64,000 bases of DNA from contig OX457027.1 of NCBI GenBank assembly GCA_949752745.1, positions 58,160,053-58,224,052 on the forward strand, read 5' to 3'. Shown one piece after another: positions 1-11,663 of this stretch; the first letter of the stretch is position 1, and each line of letters begins with the position of its first letter. The notes beneath the pieces are model-generated. The model was not told where the DNA came from and did no database searches. It saw only the letters and a list, made by a program, of their open reading frames with translations. The stretch comes from Protula sp. h YS-2021 (lineage: Eukaryota; Annelida; Polychaeta; Sabellida; Serpulidae). The translations under genes and the position numbers were made by a program.

Positions 1-419
1 TAGATAATCAGGGATACCATCGCCATCGCTGTCACCTTCTAAATAATCAGGAATTCCGTCCTCATCTTCATCTTCCAGATAATCAGGAATACCATCGCCA
101 TCGCTATCGCCTTCTAAATAATCCGGAATCCCATCGTCATCTTCATCCTTTAGGTAATCAGGAATCCCATCACCGTCTGCATCTCCCTCGTCTTCATCTT
201 CCCCATCAGGAATTCCGTCTCCATCGTCGTCCTTGTCAAAGTGATCCGGAACACCATCTCCGTCATCATCGTTATCAAGATAGTCTGGGACACCGTCACC
301 ATCTGCATCATCTTCTTCATCGTCAGGAATTCCATCCCCATCGTCATCCTTGTCCAAGTGATCTGGAACACCGTCTCCGTCATCGTCTTTGTCAAGATAA
401 TCCGGTATCCCATCGCCAT
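1..419 (-). CDS. TSP3-like acidic repeat exon A (partial, runs off left edge)
   Basis: Minus-strand reading frame of repeated [10 protein letters not shown] / [10 protein letters not shown] units, the calcium-binding aspartate pattern of thrombospondin type-3 repeats. The acceptor is seen directly: TTTCGTATAG precedes the exon, which starts in phase 1 with the last two bases of an Asp codon. The 3' end lies outside the window. Exon A resembles exon D near its 5' end and exon E further along, so it looks like a mosaic of its neighbours. No catalytic motif, membrane segment or signal peptide is visible. The function is inferred only from the repeat: probably an acidic calcium-binding structural or matrix protein. 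Confidence 0.7.
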
Positions 420-834
420 CTATACGAAATGGAAATTTGTTGTGTATTGGTCCTCACGTGAAATCAACGTGAGAACATAAAATAGCACAAGTTATTACCT
501 TGACATACAGAGAAGGCCAGACCAATAGACAAAACCAAGTTACTAGTTGTTGTTAAACACAACTAATGATTAGTTCATTTTTCTATTGAAGTAAATATTC
601 AAATGTTTTATATAAACATTTTTTCACCTAACAACAACTATACAAACTAATATTACACATTCTTAATTGCCCTTATATTTTGCAAAATAAAAAAAAACAA
701 TCCAGCAACAACAACAACAACAACACCAACAAAAAAAGACCCTAAAACATGACATATTAGTAACTAAGAACTTCTTTCTTGTATTTGTACCATGTTAAAC
801 GACTGCTTGGTAAAGTCACTGATACAGAACTCAC

Positions 835-1455
835 CTTCATCGTCTTCCTCGCTGTCTTCAATACCATCTCCATCAGCATCAGTATCGAGGTAATCAGGAA
901 TTCCATCACCATCTTCGTCTTCTAGATAATCAGGGATACCATCGCCATCGCTGTCAACTTCTAAATAATCAGGAATTCCGTCCTCATCTTCATCTTCTAG
1001 ATAATCAGGGATACCATCGCCATCGCTGTTTCCTTCTAAATAATCAGGAATTCCGTCCTCATCTTCATCTTCCAGATAATCAGGAATACCATCGCCATCG
1101 CTATCGCCTTCTAAATAATCCGGAATCCCATCGTCATCTTCATCCTCTAGGTAATCTGGAATACCGTCACCGTCACTATCACCTTCCAAATAATCAGGAA
1201 TCCCATCACCGTCTGCATCTCCCTCGTCTTCATCTTCCCCATCAGGAATTCCGTCTCCATCGTCGTCCTTGTCCAAGTGATCCGGAACTCCATCTCCGTC
1301 ATCATCGTTATCAAGATAGTCTGGGACACCGTCACCATCTGCATCATCTTCTTCATCGTCAGGAATTCCATCCCCATCGTCATCCTTGTCCAAGTGATCT
1401 GGAACACCGTCTCCGTCATCGTCTTTGTCAAGATAATCCGGTATCCCATCGCCAT
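835..1455 (-). CDS. TSP3-like acidic repeat exon B (207 codons)
   Basis: A 621-bp exon bounded by acceptor TTTCGTATAG and donor GATGAAG|GTGAGT, phase 1 at both ends, so adding or skipping it keeps the frame. It encodes about 16 units of 12-13 residues built on DGDGIPD. The first third alternates DHLDK and DEEDD types; the remainder is a 25-residue alternation of [12 protein letters not shown] and [13 protein letters not shown]. It is 75 bp (one 25-residue unit) longer than exons C and D. An ATG near the middle opens a frame, but the reading frame is continuous from the acceptor. Product unknown beyond a calcium-binding acidic repeat. Confidence 0.75.
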
Positions 1456-1846
1456 CTATACGAAATGGAAATTTGTTGTGTATTGGTCCTCACGTGAAAT
1501 CAACGTGAGAACATAAAATAGCACAAGTTATTACCTTAATATGCAGAGAAGGCCAGAATAAAAGACAAAACCTATTTACTAGTTGTTGTTAAACACAACC
1601 AATGATAAGTTCGTTTTTCTATTGAAGTAAATATTCAAATGTTTTATATAAACATTTTTACACCTAACAACAACTATACAAACTAATATTACATATTCTT
1701 AATTGCCCTTATATTTTGCAAAATAAAAAACAGTCCTACAAAAAAAGAGATCCTAGAAACATGAGATATTAGTAACAAAGAACTTCTTTCTTGTATTTGT
1801 ACCATGTTAAACGACTGTTTGGTAAAGTCACTGATGCAGAACTCAC

Positions 1847-2392
1847 CTTCATCGTCTTCTTCGCTGTCTACAATACCATCTCCATCAGCATCAGTATCGA
1901 GGTAATCAGGAATTCCATCACCATCTTCGTCTTCTAGATAATCAGGGATACCATCGCCATCGCTGTCACCTTCTAAATAATCAGGAATTCCGTCCTCATC
2001 TTCATCTTCCAGATAATCAGGAATACCATCGCCATCGCTATCGCCTTCTAAATAATCCGGAATCCCATCGTCATCTTCATCCTCTAGGTAATCTGGAATA
2101 CCGTCACCGTCACTATCACCTTCCAAATAATCAGGAATCCCATCACCGTCTGCATCTCCCTCGTCTTCATCTTCCCCATCAGGAATTCCGTCTCCATCGT
2201 CGTCCTTGTCCAAGTGATCCGGAACTCCATCTCCGTCATCATCGTTATCAAGATAGTCTGGGACACCGTCACCATCTGCATCATCTTCTTCATCGTCAGG
2301 AATTCCATCCCCATCGTCATCCTTGTCCAAGTGATCTGGAACACCGTCTCCGTCATCGTCTTTGTCAAGATAATCCGGTATCCCATCGCCAT
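1847..2392 (-). CDS. TSP3-like acidic repeat exon C (182 codons)
   Basis: A 546-bp copy of the same exon with identical splice motifs (TATAG acceptor; GAAG|GTGAGT donor) and symmetric phase 1. It differs from exon B mainly by lacking one 25-residue unit. Its flanking introns of 391 and 390 bp are almost the same sequence, lacking the CAACAA run present in the outer two introns. It belongs to the array of blocks with a period of about 936 bp. Confidence 0.75.
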
Positions 2393-2782
2393 CTATACGA
2401 AATGGAAATTTGTTGTGTATTGGTCCTCACGTGAAATCAACGTGAGAACATAAAATAGCACAAGTTATTACCTTAATATGCAGAGAAGGCCAGAATAAAA
2501 GACAAAACCTATTTACTAGTTGTTGTTAAACACAACCAATGATAAGTTCGTTTTTCTATTGAAGTAAATATTCAAATGTTTTATATAAACATTTTTACAC
2601 CTAACAACAACTATACAAACTAATATTACATATTCTTAATTGCCCTTATATTTTGCAAAATAAAAAACAGTCCTACAAAAAAGAGATCCTAGAAACATGA
2701 GATATTAGTAACAAAGAACTTCTTTCTTGTATTTGTACCATGTTAAACGACTGTTTGGTAAAGTCACTGATGCAGAACTCAC

Positions 2783-3328
2783 CTTCATCGTCTTCTTCGC
2801 TGTCTACAATACCATCTCCATCAGCATCAGTATCGAGGTAATCAGGAATTCCATCACCATCTTCGTCTTCTAGATAATCAGGGATACCATCGCCATCGCT
2901 GTCACCTTCTAAATAATCAGGAATTCCGTCCTCATCTTCATCTTCCAGATAATCAGGAATACCATCGCCATCGCTATCGCCTTCTAAATAATCCGGAATC
3001 CCATCGTCATCTTCATCCTCTAGGTAATCTGGAATACCGTCACCGTCACTATCACCTTCCAAATAATCAGGAATCCCATCACCGTCTGCATCTCCCTCGT
3101 CTTCATCTTCCCCATCAGGAATTCCGTCTCCATCGTCGTCCTTGTCAAAGTGATCCGGAACACCATCTCCGTCATCATCGTTATCAAGATAGTCTGGGAC
3201 ACCGTCACCATCTGCATCATCTTCTTCATCGTCAGGAATTCCATCCCCATCGTCATCCTTGTCCAAGTGATCTGGAACACCGTCTCCGTCATCGTCCTTG
3301 TCAAGATAATCCGGTATCCCATCGCCAT
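2783..3328 (-). CDS. TSP3-like acidic repeat exon D (182 codons)
   Basis: A 546-bp copy, same length as exon C and nearly identical to it, with the same acceptor, donor and phase-1 ends. One visible replacement puts Phe in place of Leu in the DHLDK position (DHFDK). The intron on its 5' side (3329-3742) is the longer variant that also lies between exons A and B. Confidence 0.75.
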
Positions 3329-3742
3329 CTATACGAAATGGAAATTTGTTGTGTATTGGTCCTCACGTAAAATCAACGTGAGAACATAAAATAGCACAAG
3401 TTATTACCTTGACATACAGAGAAGGCCAGACCAATAGACAAAACCAAGTTACTAGTTGTTGTTAAACACAACTAATGATTAGTTCATTTTTCTATTGAAG
3501 TAAATATTCAAATGTTTTATATAAACATTTTTTCACCTAACAACAACTATACAAACTAATATTACACATTCTTAATTGCCCTTATATTTTGCAAAATAAA
3601 AAAAACAATCCAGCAACAACAACAACAACAACACCAACAAAAAAAGACCCTAAAACATGACATATTAGTAACTAAGAACTTCTTTCTTGTATTTGTACCA
3701 TGTTAAACGACTGCTTGGTAAAGTCACTGATACAGAACTCAC

Positions 3743-4381
3743 CTTCATCGTCTTCCTCGCTGTCTTCAATACCATCTCCATCAGCATCAGTATCGAGGTA
3801 ATCAGGAATTCCATCACCATCTTCGTCTTCTAGATAATCAGGGATACCATCGCCATCGCTGTCACCTTCTAAATAATCAGGAATTCCGTCCTCATCTTCA
3901 TCTTCTAGATAATCAGGGATACCATCGCCATCGCTGTCACCTTCTAAATAATCAGGAATTCCGTCCTCATCTTCATCTTCTAGATAATCAGGGATACCAT
4001 CGCCATCGCTGTCACCTTCTAAATAATCAGGAATTCCGTCCTCATCTTCATCTTCCAGATAATCAGGAATACCATCGCCATCGCTATCGCCTTCTAAATA
4101 ATCCGGAATCCCATCGTCATCTTCATCCTTTAGGTAATCAGGAATCCCATCACCGTCTGCATCTTCCTCGTCTTCATCTTCCCCATCAGGAATTCCGTCT
4201 CCATCGTCGTCCTTGTCCAAGTGATCCGGAACACCATCTCCGTCATCATCGTTATCAAGATTGTCTGGGACACCATCACCATCTGCATCATCTTCTTCAT
4301 CGTCAGGAATTCCGTCTCCATCGTCATCCTTGTCCAAGTGATCTGGAATACCGTCTCCGTCATCGTCTTTTTCAAGATAAT
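3743..4381 (-). CDS. TSP3-like acidic repeat exon E (first copy of the array, altered acceptor)
   Basis: The most upstream copy of the array. Where the other copies have TTTCGTATAG followed by ATGGCGATGG, this one reads TTTCATGTTGG followed by AAACGGTGATGG, so the usual AG is lost. A replacement acceptor GGGATTTCAG|AT lies 15-20 bases inside. From it the exon is 639 bp (213 codons) and keeps phase 1 at both ends, which is why I chose that boundary. It carries extra copies of the 25-residue unit. If the internal acceptor is not used, this copy may be skipped or be a relic. Confidence 0.6.
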
Positions 4382-4882
4382 CTGAAATCCCATCACCGTT
4401 TCCAACATGAAATGGAAACGTGCTGTTCAGTGTTTTTAATTAAATCAATACTGATATTATTTTTAAAAATTGAAATACAAAATTTATATGATCGGAAATA
4501 CTGCTGAATGATTTCTTGAGCTTGTGAAATATTTCTATTCCTTATATTTTGTGTCGATTAGAGAATGAACGGAGGAGCTATATGTTCGTTTCCAATTTAA
4601 TATCATTATCATTTAGCTGTATTATGAGCATATTAATCAGGGAACAAAGTATGTGCTTGTTCAAATGGGTAAAATGTGTTTGTAAGGCAGGTTCAGAGGA
4701 AATCATTGTGTGTAATGAAACATCATGCAAATGGGAAAGAGCGTTCAACATAATACTCAAAATCGAGTTTTTCATTCTGTCTCACGTGATTGTAAATAAT
4801 GTTTCATTTTCCAAATGTCATTAACAAACGCATTTTTCCAATGACTAGGCGATGCCTACAAACTTTTAAAATTCAGGTGCTT

Positions 4883-4885
<3 letters not shown>

Positions 4886-4965
<80 letters not shown>
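4886..4965. repeat. (TC)n microsatellite, about 40 dinucleotides
   Basis: Uninterrupted TC/CT dinucleotide run of 80 bases, seen directly. Confidence 0.97.
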
Positions 4966-4968
<3 letters not shown>

Positions 4969-5569
4969 CCTCTGCTGCCTTCTAGTTCACAGTTGTTCCA
5001 CTATATTCTATATTGCATTGACCGACAATTTGCTAAATAGTTAGCATCTAAAATAAACGAGGTTAGTTAACTTCTTTGTGTCCTTATGTGGCTCTTTATC
5101 GGGATTCTAAGTGCCCCCAATATATCCTTTTGGTAGCCAAGGTTTGGGCTGATTGTTGCGACAAAGAATTACTGTGATATATGTTCTGGCTTCAAGATGA
5201 ACCCTGTATTTAGCTTCTTGTTTCTCTTTTTGCCAACAACAAATTTTTACACAACCAAGGTCTGTATTTTTTCTAATGGTATCAAGCACAGTGCACGACA
5301 AGGTTCGACGCTTGGTCCAATCGTGTTTCCATGCACGTTGCTCTGTTTTATAGGTTATACTGGCATTTATAGTGTCTAATTTCATTCACAACAATGCACT
5401 GACATAACTCAGCAATCTTTAAACGCCAAATAGACCCACACGCTTTTTTTTTTTTTTGATCGAGTGAGAGACAGCTGTCAGAAATTCTTAAGACTGAAAA
5501 AATAAGTTCAGAAACAGAGTCTGTGTAGTGGCACCGTGTTTGTAAAACAATTTATCGGCGAGTCGTCCT

Positions 5570-5761
5570 GGAGTGGTATTCTGCTCTGTCCTTATTTTTA
5601 AGGATGTCCTTATTTTTAAAAATAAGGATAAAAAAGCTATTCTGCTCTATCCTCAAACTTAACAAAGTCTTTTAAAAGTAAGGATAGAAATTAAGGATGA
5701 AACGCCTAATCTCAAGAATAAGGACGTCCTTAAATATAAGGACAGAGCAGAATACCACTCC
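5570..5761. mobile_element. Foldback/MITE-like element, 192 bp
   Basis: The left end GGAGTGGTATTCTGCTCTGT is repeated as a perfect inverted copy at the right end, and the match continues with few mismatches (AAGGATGTCC against AAGGACGTCC). The interior contains further short inverted CCTTATTTTTAA/AAGGATA motifs. There is no coding capacity. I saw no convincing target-site duplication beyond a possible CCT. Confidence 0.75.
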
Positions 5762-6192
5762 TGCCATTGATGACTTAGTCAAGTTCGAAAAACTTTAAAA
5801 CGTATCTTTTGAGGAACCGTTGAGGAGTCGTAAGTTAATTTTTTTGTGAGTTATGCATCCTTGTTTTAGTCTGGTATTCTAGTCAATACCTCTTACTTAA
5901 TCTGTGTTTATTTATTCTTGATTTAATTTCCACCCGTTATGAACTGGGAGCAATCGTAGATTAAGCGCAGTATAGAAGTACACCAAGGAGATGTGTCATC
6001 CAAATTTGACTTAGGGTATGATAGGATAACTTCATGCCAGTGAAACTGAAAACTGAGGGTGCATCCATAAAATGCGTAGGCAAGTTTTCATATCATTCTA
6101 GTTACAACATCATTAGCGTATGAACAAACCTAGACATCTTCCTGCGTATGCATTTGACGAATAGCCAGTAAATAACCGCCACTGCGGGGAGG

Positions 6193-6330
6193 TACCGAAG
6201 ACCTGGAGGCTCATTTCTTTCCATGGAATTTCGAAGGAAATTCCAAGGAAGTTCCCAGGAAATTTGGTAGAAATTCGAAGGAAGACTTCCAATAGAAGCT
6301 GGAAAAGAAATGAGCCTCCCGGTCTACGGT
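6193..6330. mobile_element. Short inverted-repeat element, about 138 bp
   Basis: ACCGAAGACCTGGAGGCTCA at the left is matched, inverted and with a few mismatches, by the right end (TGAGCCTCCCGGTCTACGGT). The interior is rich in GGAAATTC-type motifs. Probably a small non-autonomous foldback element. Confidence 0.6.
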
Positions 6331-6685
6331 AGGAAGGGGAGAGGGATGGAGTTTATGTGAAACTAATTATACCCGGAAAATCAAGGAGATAATGTCTTGT
6401 TTATAAAAACGATAAAGAGGTTTAGAAAAAGAAAATTCCTCCCACAGCACACTTTACGTTTCCCAAACATTGAATAAAAGGTAAATTGGGGTTTTATTAC
6501 CTGTAACTAAAACAAACGTGGATTAAGCTAGTCAGAAAATACCACATTGATAGACTTCACAATACGACACTTCTTTATGTTTTGTTATCAAACGTCATGC
6601 AAATATACATGTCATTAATAATACAAAACAGAAAATTAGCTTTCCTGTGGAGCCCCAACACAAGGTTCAGACAGCATTCAGTTAC

Positions 6686-9600
6686 CTCCATTTTCTTCTT
6701 CCCTGTCGGCAACACTACCTCCATCATCATCTTTATCAAGATAATCTGGTATTCCATCCCCATTATCATCCCCTTCTTCCTCATCTGGTACTCCATCTCC
6801 ATCGTCATCTTTGTCCATATGATCTGGTACACCGTCTCCATCGTCGTCGGTATCAAGGAAATCTGGTATTCCATCACCATCTTCATCCCCTTCTTCCTCA
6901 TCTGGTATTCCATCTCCATCGTCATCTTTGTCCATATGATCTGGTACACCGTCTCCGTCGTCATCGGTATCAAGGTAATCTGGTATTCCATCGCCATCTT
7001 CATCATCTTCTTCGTCATCTGGTATTCCATCTCCATCGTCATCTTTGTCCAAATGATCTGGTACACCGTCTCCGTCGTCGTCGGTATCAAGATAATCTGG
7101 TATTCCATCTCCATCTTCATCATCTTCTTCCTCATCTGGTATTCCATCTCCATCATCATCTTTGTCCATATGATCTGGTACACCATCTCCATCGTCGTCG
7201 GTATCAAGGTAATCTGGTATTCCATCTCCATCTTCATCCCCTTCTTCCTCATCTGGTATTCCATCTCCATCGTCATCTTTGTCCAAATGATCTGGTAAAC
7301 CGTCTCCGTCGTCGTCGGTATCAAGAAAATCTGGTATTCCATCACCATCTTCATCATCTTCTTCGTCATCTGGTATTCCATCTCCATCGTCATCTTTGTC
7401 CAAATGATCTGGTACACCATCCCCGTCATCGTCTTTATCAAGATAGTCTGGTATTCCATCTCCATCTTTATCTTCTTCTTCCGCATCTGGTATTCCATCT
7501 CCATCGTCATCTTTGTCCATATGATCTGGTACACCGTCTCCGTCGTCGTCGGTATCAAGAAAATCTGGTATTCCATCACCATCTTCATCATCTTCTTCGT
7601 CATCTGGTATTCCATCTCCATCGTCATCTTTGTCCATATGATCTGGTACACCGTCTCCGTCGTCATCGGTATCAAGGTAATCTGGTATTCCATCGCCATC
7701 TTCATCATCTTCTTCGTCATCTGGTATTCCATCTCCATCGTCATCTTTGTCCAAATGATCTGGTACACCGTCTCCGTCGTCGTCGGTATCAAGATAATCT
7801 GGTATTCCATCTCCATCTTCATCTTCTTCTTCCTCATCTGGTATTCCATCTCCATCATCATCTTTGTCCATATGATCTGGTACACCATCTCCATCGTCGT
7901 CGGTATCAAGGTAATCTGGTATTCCATCTCCATCTTCATCCCCTTCTTCCTCATCTGGTATTCCATCTCCATCGTCATCTTTGTCCAAATGATCTGGTAC
8001 ACCGTCTCCGTCGTCGTCGGTATCAAGAAAATCTGGTATTCCATCACCATCTTCATCATTTTCTTCGTCATCTGGTATTCCATCTCCATCGTCATCTTTG
8101 TCCAAATGATCTGGTACACCATCCCCGTCATCGTCTTTATCAAGATAGTCTGGTATTCCATCACCATCTTCATCTTCTTCTTCCGCATCTGGTATTCCAT
8201 CTCCATCGTCATCTTTGTCCATATGATCTGGTACACCGTCTCCGTCGTCATCGGTATCAAGGTAATCTGGTATTCCATCTCCATCTTCATCATCTTCTTC
8301 CTCATCTGGTATTCCATCTCCATCGTCATCTTTGTCCAAATGATCTGGTACACCGTCTCCGTCGTCGTCGGTATCAAGGTAATCTGGTATTCCATCGCCA
8401 TCTTCATCATCTTCTTCGTCATCTGGTATTCCATCTCCATCGTCATCTTTGTCCAAATGATCTGGTACACCATCCCCGTCATCGTCTTTATCAAGAAAAT
8501 CTGGTATTCCATCTCCATCTTCATCATCTTCTTCCTCATCTGGTATTCCATCTCCATCGTCATCTTTGTCCATATGATCTGGTACACCGTCTCCGTCGTC
8601 GTCGGTATCAAGGTAATCCGGTATTCCATCGCCATCTTCATCATCTTCTTCCTCATCTGGTGTTCCATCTCCATCGTCATCTTTGTCCAAATGATCTGGT
8701 ACACCCTCCCCATCATCGTCTTTATCAAGATAGTCTGGTATTCCATCTCCATCTTTATCTTCTTCTTCGTCATCTGGTATTCCATCTCCATCGTCATCTT
8801 TGTCCAAATGATCTGGTACACCATCCCCATCATCGTCTTTATCAAGATAGTCTGGTATTCCATCTCCATCTTCATCTTCTTCTTCGTCATCTGGTATTCC
8901 ATCTCCATCGTCATCTTTGTCCATATGATCTGGTACACCATCCCCATCATCGTCTTTATCAAGATAGTCTGGTATTCCATCTCCATCTTCATCTTCTTCT
9001 TCGTCATCTGGTATTCCATCTCCATCGGCATCTTTGTCCATATGATCTGGTACACCGTCTCCGTCGTCGTCGGTATCAAGGAAATCTGGTATTCCATCAC
9101 CATCTTCATCCCCTTCTTCCTCATCTGGTATTCCATCTCCATCGTCATCTTTGTCCATATGATCTGGTACACCGTCTCCGTCGTCGTCGGTATCAAGGTA
9201 ATCTGGTATTCCATCGCCATTTTCATCATCTTCTTCGTCATCTGGTATTCCATCTCCATCGTCATCTTTGTCCAAATGATCTGGTACACCATCCCCGTCA
9301 TCGTCTTTATCAAGATAGTCTGGTATTCCATCTCCATCTTCATCTTCTTCTTCCGCATCTGGTATTCCATCTCCATCGTCATCTTTGTCCATATGATCTG
9401 GTACACCGTCTCCGTCGTCGTCGGTATCAAGGAAATCTGGTATTCCATCACCATCTTCATCCCCTTCTTCCTCATCTGGTATTCCATCTCCATCGTCATC
9501 TTTGTCCATATGATCTGGTACCCCGTCTCCATCGTCGTCGGTATCAAGGTAATCTGGTATTCCATCGCCATCTTCATCATCTTCTTCGTCATCTGGTATT

Positions 9601-9934
9601 CCATCTCCATCGTCATCTTTGTCCAAATGATCTGGTACACCATCCCCGTCATCGTCTTTATCAAGAAAATCTGGTATTCCATCGCCATCTTCATCATCTT
9701 CTTCCTCATCTGGTATTCCATCTCCATCGTCATCTTTGTCCATATGATCTGGTATTCCATCTCCATCGTCGTCGCCTTCCTCGTCATCTGCGATACCATT
9801 TCCGTCGTTATCGTGATCTAGGTAATCAGCAATCCCATCCCCATCATCGTCCTCATCAAGATAGTCTGGTATTCCGTCCATATCTTCATCCTCTTCTCCA
9901 TCATCTGGTGTTCCATCGCCATCTTTGTCCTCAT
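6686..9934 (-). CDS. Giant TSP3-like acidic repeat exon (1083 codons)
   Basis: A single open minus-strand exon of 3249 bp bounded by acceptor CACATATTCTAG|AT and donor AATGGAG|GTAACT, phase 1 at both ends. It contains about 83 units of 13 residues. Three units make a 39-residue (117-bp) super-repeat: [39 protein letters not shown]. About half the residues of a typical super-repeat are Asp or Glu. The DxDxDG pattern is that of calcium-binding thrombospondin type-3 repeats, so calcium binding is likely; the cellular role is unknown. An ATG at 9980 in good context (GCCATGG) is in frame, so this could be a first exon instead, but the peptide it adds does not look like a classical signal peptide. 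In the other direction the frame stops at 6678 if the donor is unused. Confidence 0.8.
6686..9934 (-). repeat. 117-bp super-repeat (3 x 39 bp) array within the exon
   Basis: The 39-bp unit and its 117-bp trimer are seen over the whole exon. Because both are multiples of three and stop triplets are rare in the unit, several other frames on both strands are open by accident for over 2 kb. Confidence 0.9.
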
Positions 9935-10617
9935 CTAGAATATGTGATTTCGAATAAAAAATAGTCATAATCGTCGCCATGGCTGATTAATGAGTTGTGT
10001 GTACTCATTATCCAGAGTTCAGCTTTGAAAGAAACCACGGCATTCCTGTACATTCAAAGGCGGATGCAAAGTTCTGCAGAATCCTTTGTCTCTCTCTCTC
10101 TATTCTTACTTCGAGTCGATTACATGCATAGACTGAAGCTTCGTTTATGAAAGGGCCAGTTCGCATTTCCGGTTCGACCAATCAAAGCTCAGCAGTTCTT
10201 CATTCTGGAGCGCACGGCCCACCGTCATGTGGTACAGTCATAAAACCACACGAACGGATGAACTGATCTAAACTGATTTTAACTGCATTGTCTAATTTAA
10301 TTCAAGAGAGCAAAATGAAGTTTTTCGAATGAATTCAATGAAAGATTGGCCGCCTGCTAAAAAGGTATGAAGCAAAAAGGTAAATATATAAAAGCCGAAT
10401 CTGCTGTCCTTTGCCATGTATTCTTATACTCCTTGTTTCAATATGGCACACGTAATTGCGAACTTGTTTATTACAAATGCTACACTGGAGCATAAATCAT
10501 AACTGGGCCTGATAGTTCTGATGCGATTTTTGCGTGAAGAACTTTCGAGAGGCCACTTGGTATAAAATGTGTTATCATACGTGTCCAAAAAAAAAAAAAA
10601 AAAAGTGGAGAAAGGAG

Positions 10618-10840
10618 GGGGGGGGGGGTAATTTTGAGGCTAAACGCGGTCCGCGTGGAGTGTCAATTTCGTTAAAAATTAAAGAGGTAATTTTCAATAA
10701 GTACTCCGCTTTTTCCACAAAAAGACGGTTATTTCGGAATTTCACTCCGCGTTCGGTTAAGAAAAAGAGGGTGTTATTTTAAAATCAGCATTCCGTGTTT
10801 AGAGGTCGTTTTAAAAAGTCGTAGACACGCATGGTAATCA
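10618..10840. repeat. Dispersed repeat, copy 1 (second copy 15,808-15,995)
   Basis: Both places share, in the same order, CAATTTCGTTAAAAA, a GGTAATTTT-like segment, a TTTCCCACAA-like segment, a GGTGTTATTTTAAA-like segment, then GTTTAGGGGTCATTTTAAAA and GACACGCAT. Both are flanked by long G or C runs. No coding potential. Confidence 0.6.
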
Positions 10841-11663
10841 GTTTTAATTATAATCCACCACCCCCCCCCCCTCCTCCCGGCGGGACTATAATTAAAACTC
10901 TACTTTGAAGCGCGTCTGCAACTGATCTGTATATATTTTTCGCATTCAGTGAAACTTGATGTTTTTCCTACATCATGCCAGCAGTTCTTTGAAAACTTGT
11001 TGCAAATGCTGCATGAATTTCCAGATTTCCATGCATTTGAACTGCATTGTCTAATCTGGTGCAGTCTAACACAATTCCCAACAGGACAATTACCGGCTTG
11101 GAGTAATCCGCACGCAAGACAATTGCCTATCATTAACTGAAAGTGTTGTAGAATCAAGAGGCAAAGCTGAAATATTTCAAAGTATTTTAAGTATCTGTTA
11201 ATTCAATTCATTTTTGGTTGAAACTCAATTAGTACGGATCTCATATGAATTCAATTAGCTACGCATTATGTTGTGTGATGGGTTACTTTACACATCCAAC
11301 AAAGAATTGCAAAGTTAAAAAGATCAACCTATTTAAATTTTTGCTTGAATAAATTTTTGAAGATATTGAGGCAAATAAATACTAATAAAAATTATTTCCC
11401 AAAAAGCCGAGAACAGTATTCCACGGCAGTTTCTCTGTCTTGCATTGTGGGGAATTGCCATAAAAGTCCTGTCGGAAACCAGTCCCTCGGGAATTGTTAT
11501 GTTTCCGATCAAGTGGCACTACGTGCTCTGTATCAGGATTTTGTGAAATTTTGTAGTTGTTGGCAATAAACCCGATTGTTTTGCTTGTGTACTTGGGCAC
11601 ATCTGGTAATTTGTTACGAGTCCTATGGTTTTATACTTCGAGATATATGTAGCTGTTAAGTAT

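Larger units (their letters stand above)
1..4437 (-). repeat. Tandem array of about 936-1036-bp exon+intron blocks
   Basis: Acceptor positions at 419, 1455, 2392 and 3328 give block periods of 1036, 937 and 936 bp. Introns are 415, 391, 390 and 414 bp: the outer pair share one variant (with a CAACAA run) and the inner pair share another. Sequence identity looks very high in introns as well as exons, which indicates recent duplication or gene conversion, or collapse/expansion during assembly. Confidence 0.9.
4438..6570. other. Non-coding stretch between acidic-repeat exons
   Basis: AT-rich DNA with no supported exon. It holds a (TC)n microsatellite (4886-4965), a poly-T run near 5444-5458 and two foldback elements described separately. 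It could be an intron of the acidic-repeat gene or an intergenic gap between two such genes; the sequence does not decide. Confidence 0.6.

Noticed and set aside
764..834. Extension of acidic exon B past the donor (residues [11 protein letters not shown] and on)
   Set aside because: The acidic pattern stops exactly at a GTGAGT donor, and the same is true in all copies.
6647..9964. 1105-codon plus-strand frame rich in His/Leu (HLHRHLCP units)
   Set aside because: It is the antisense shadow of the acidic repeat exon. The minus strand has the recognisable calcium-binding pattern and matching phase-1 splice sites.
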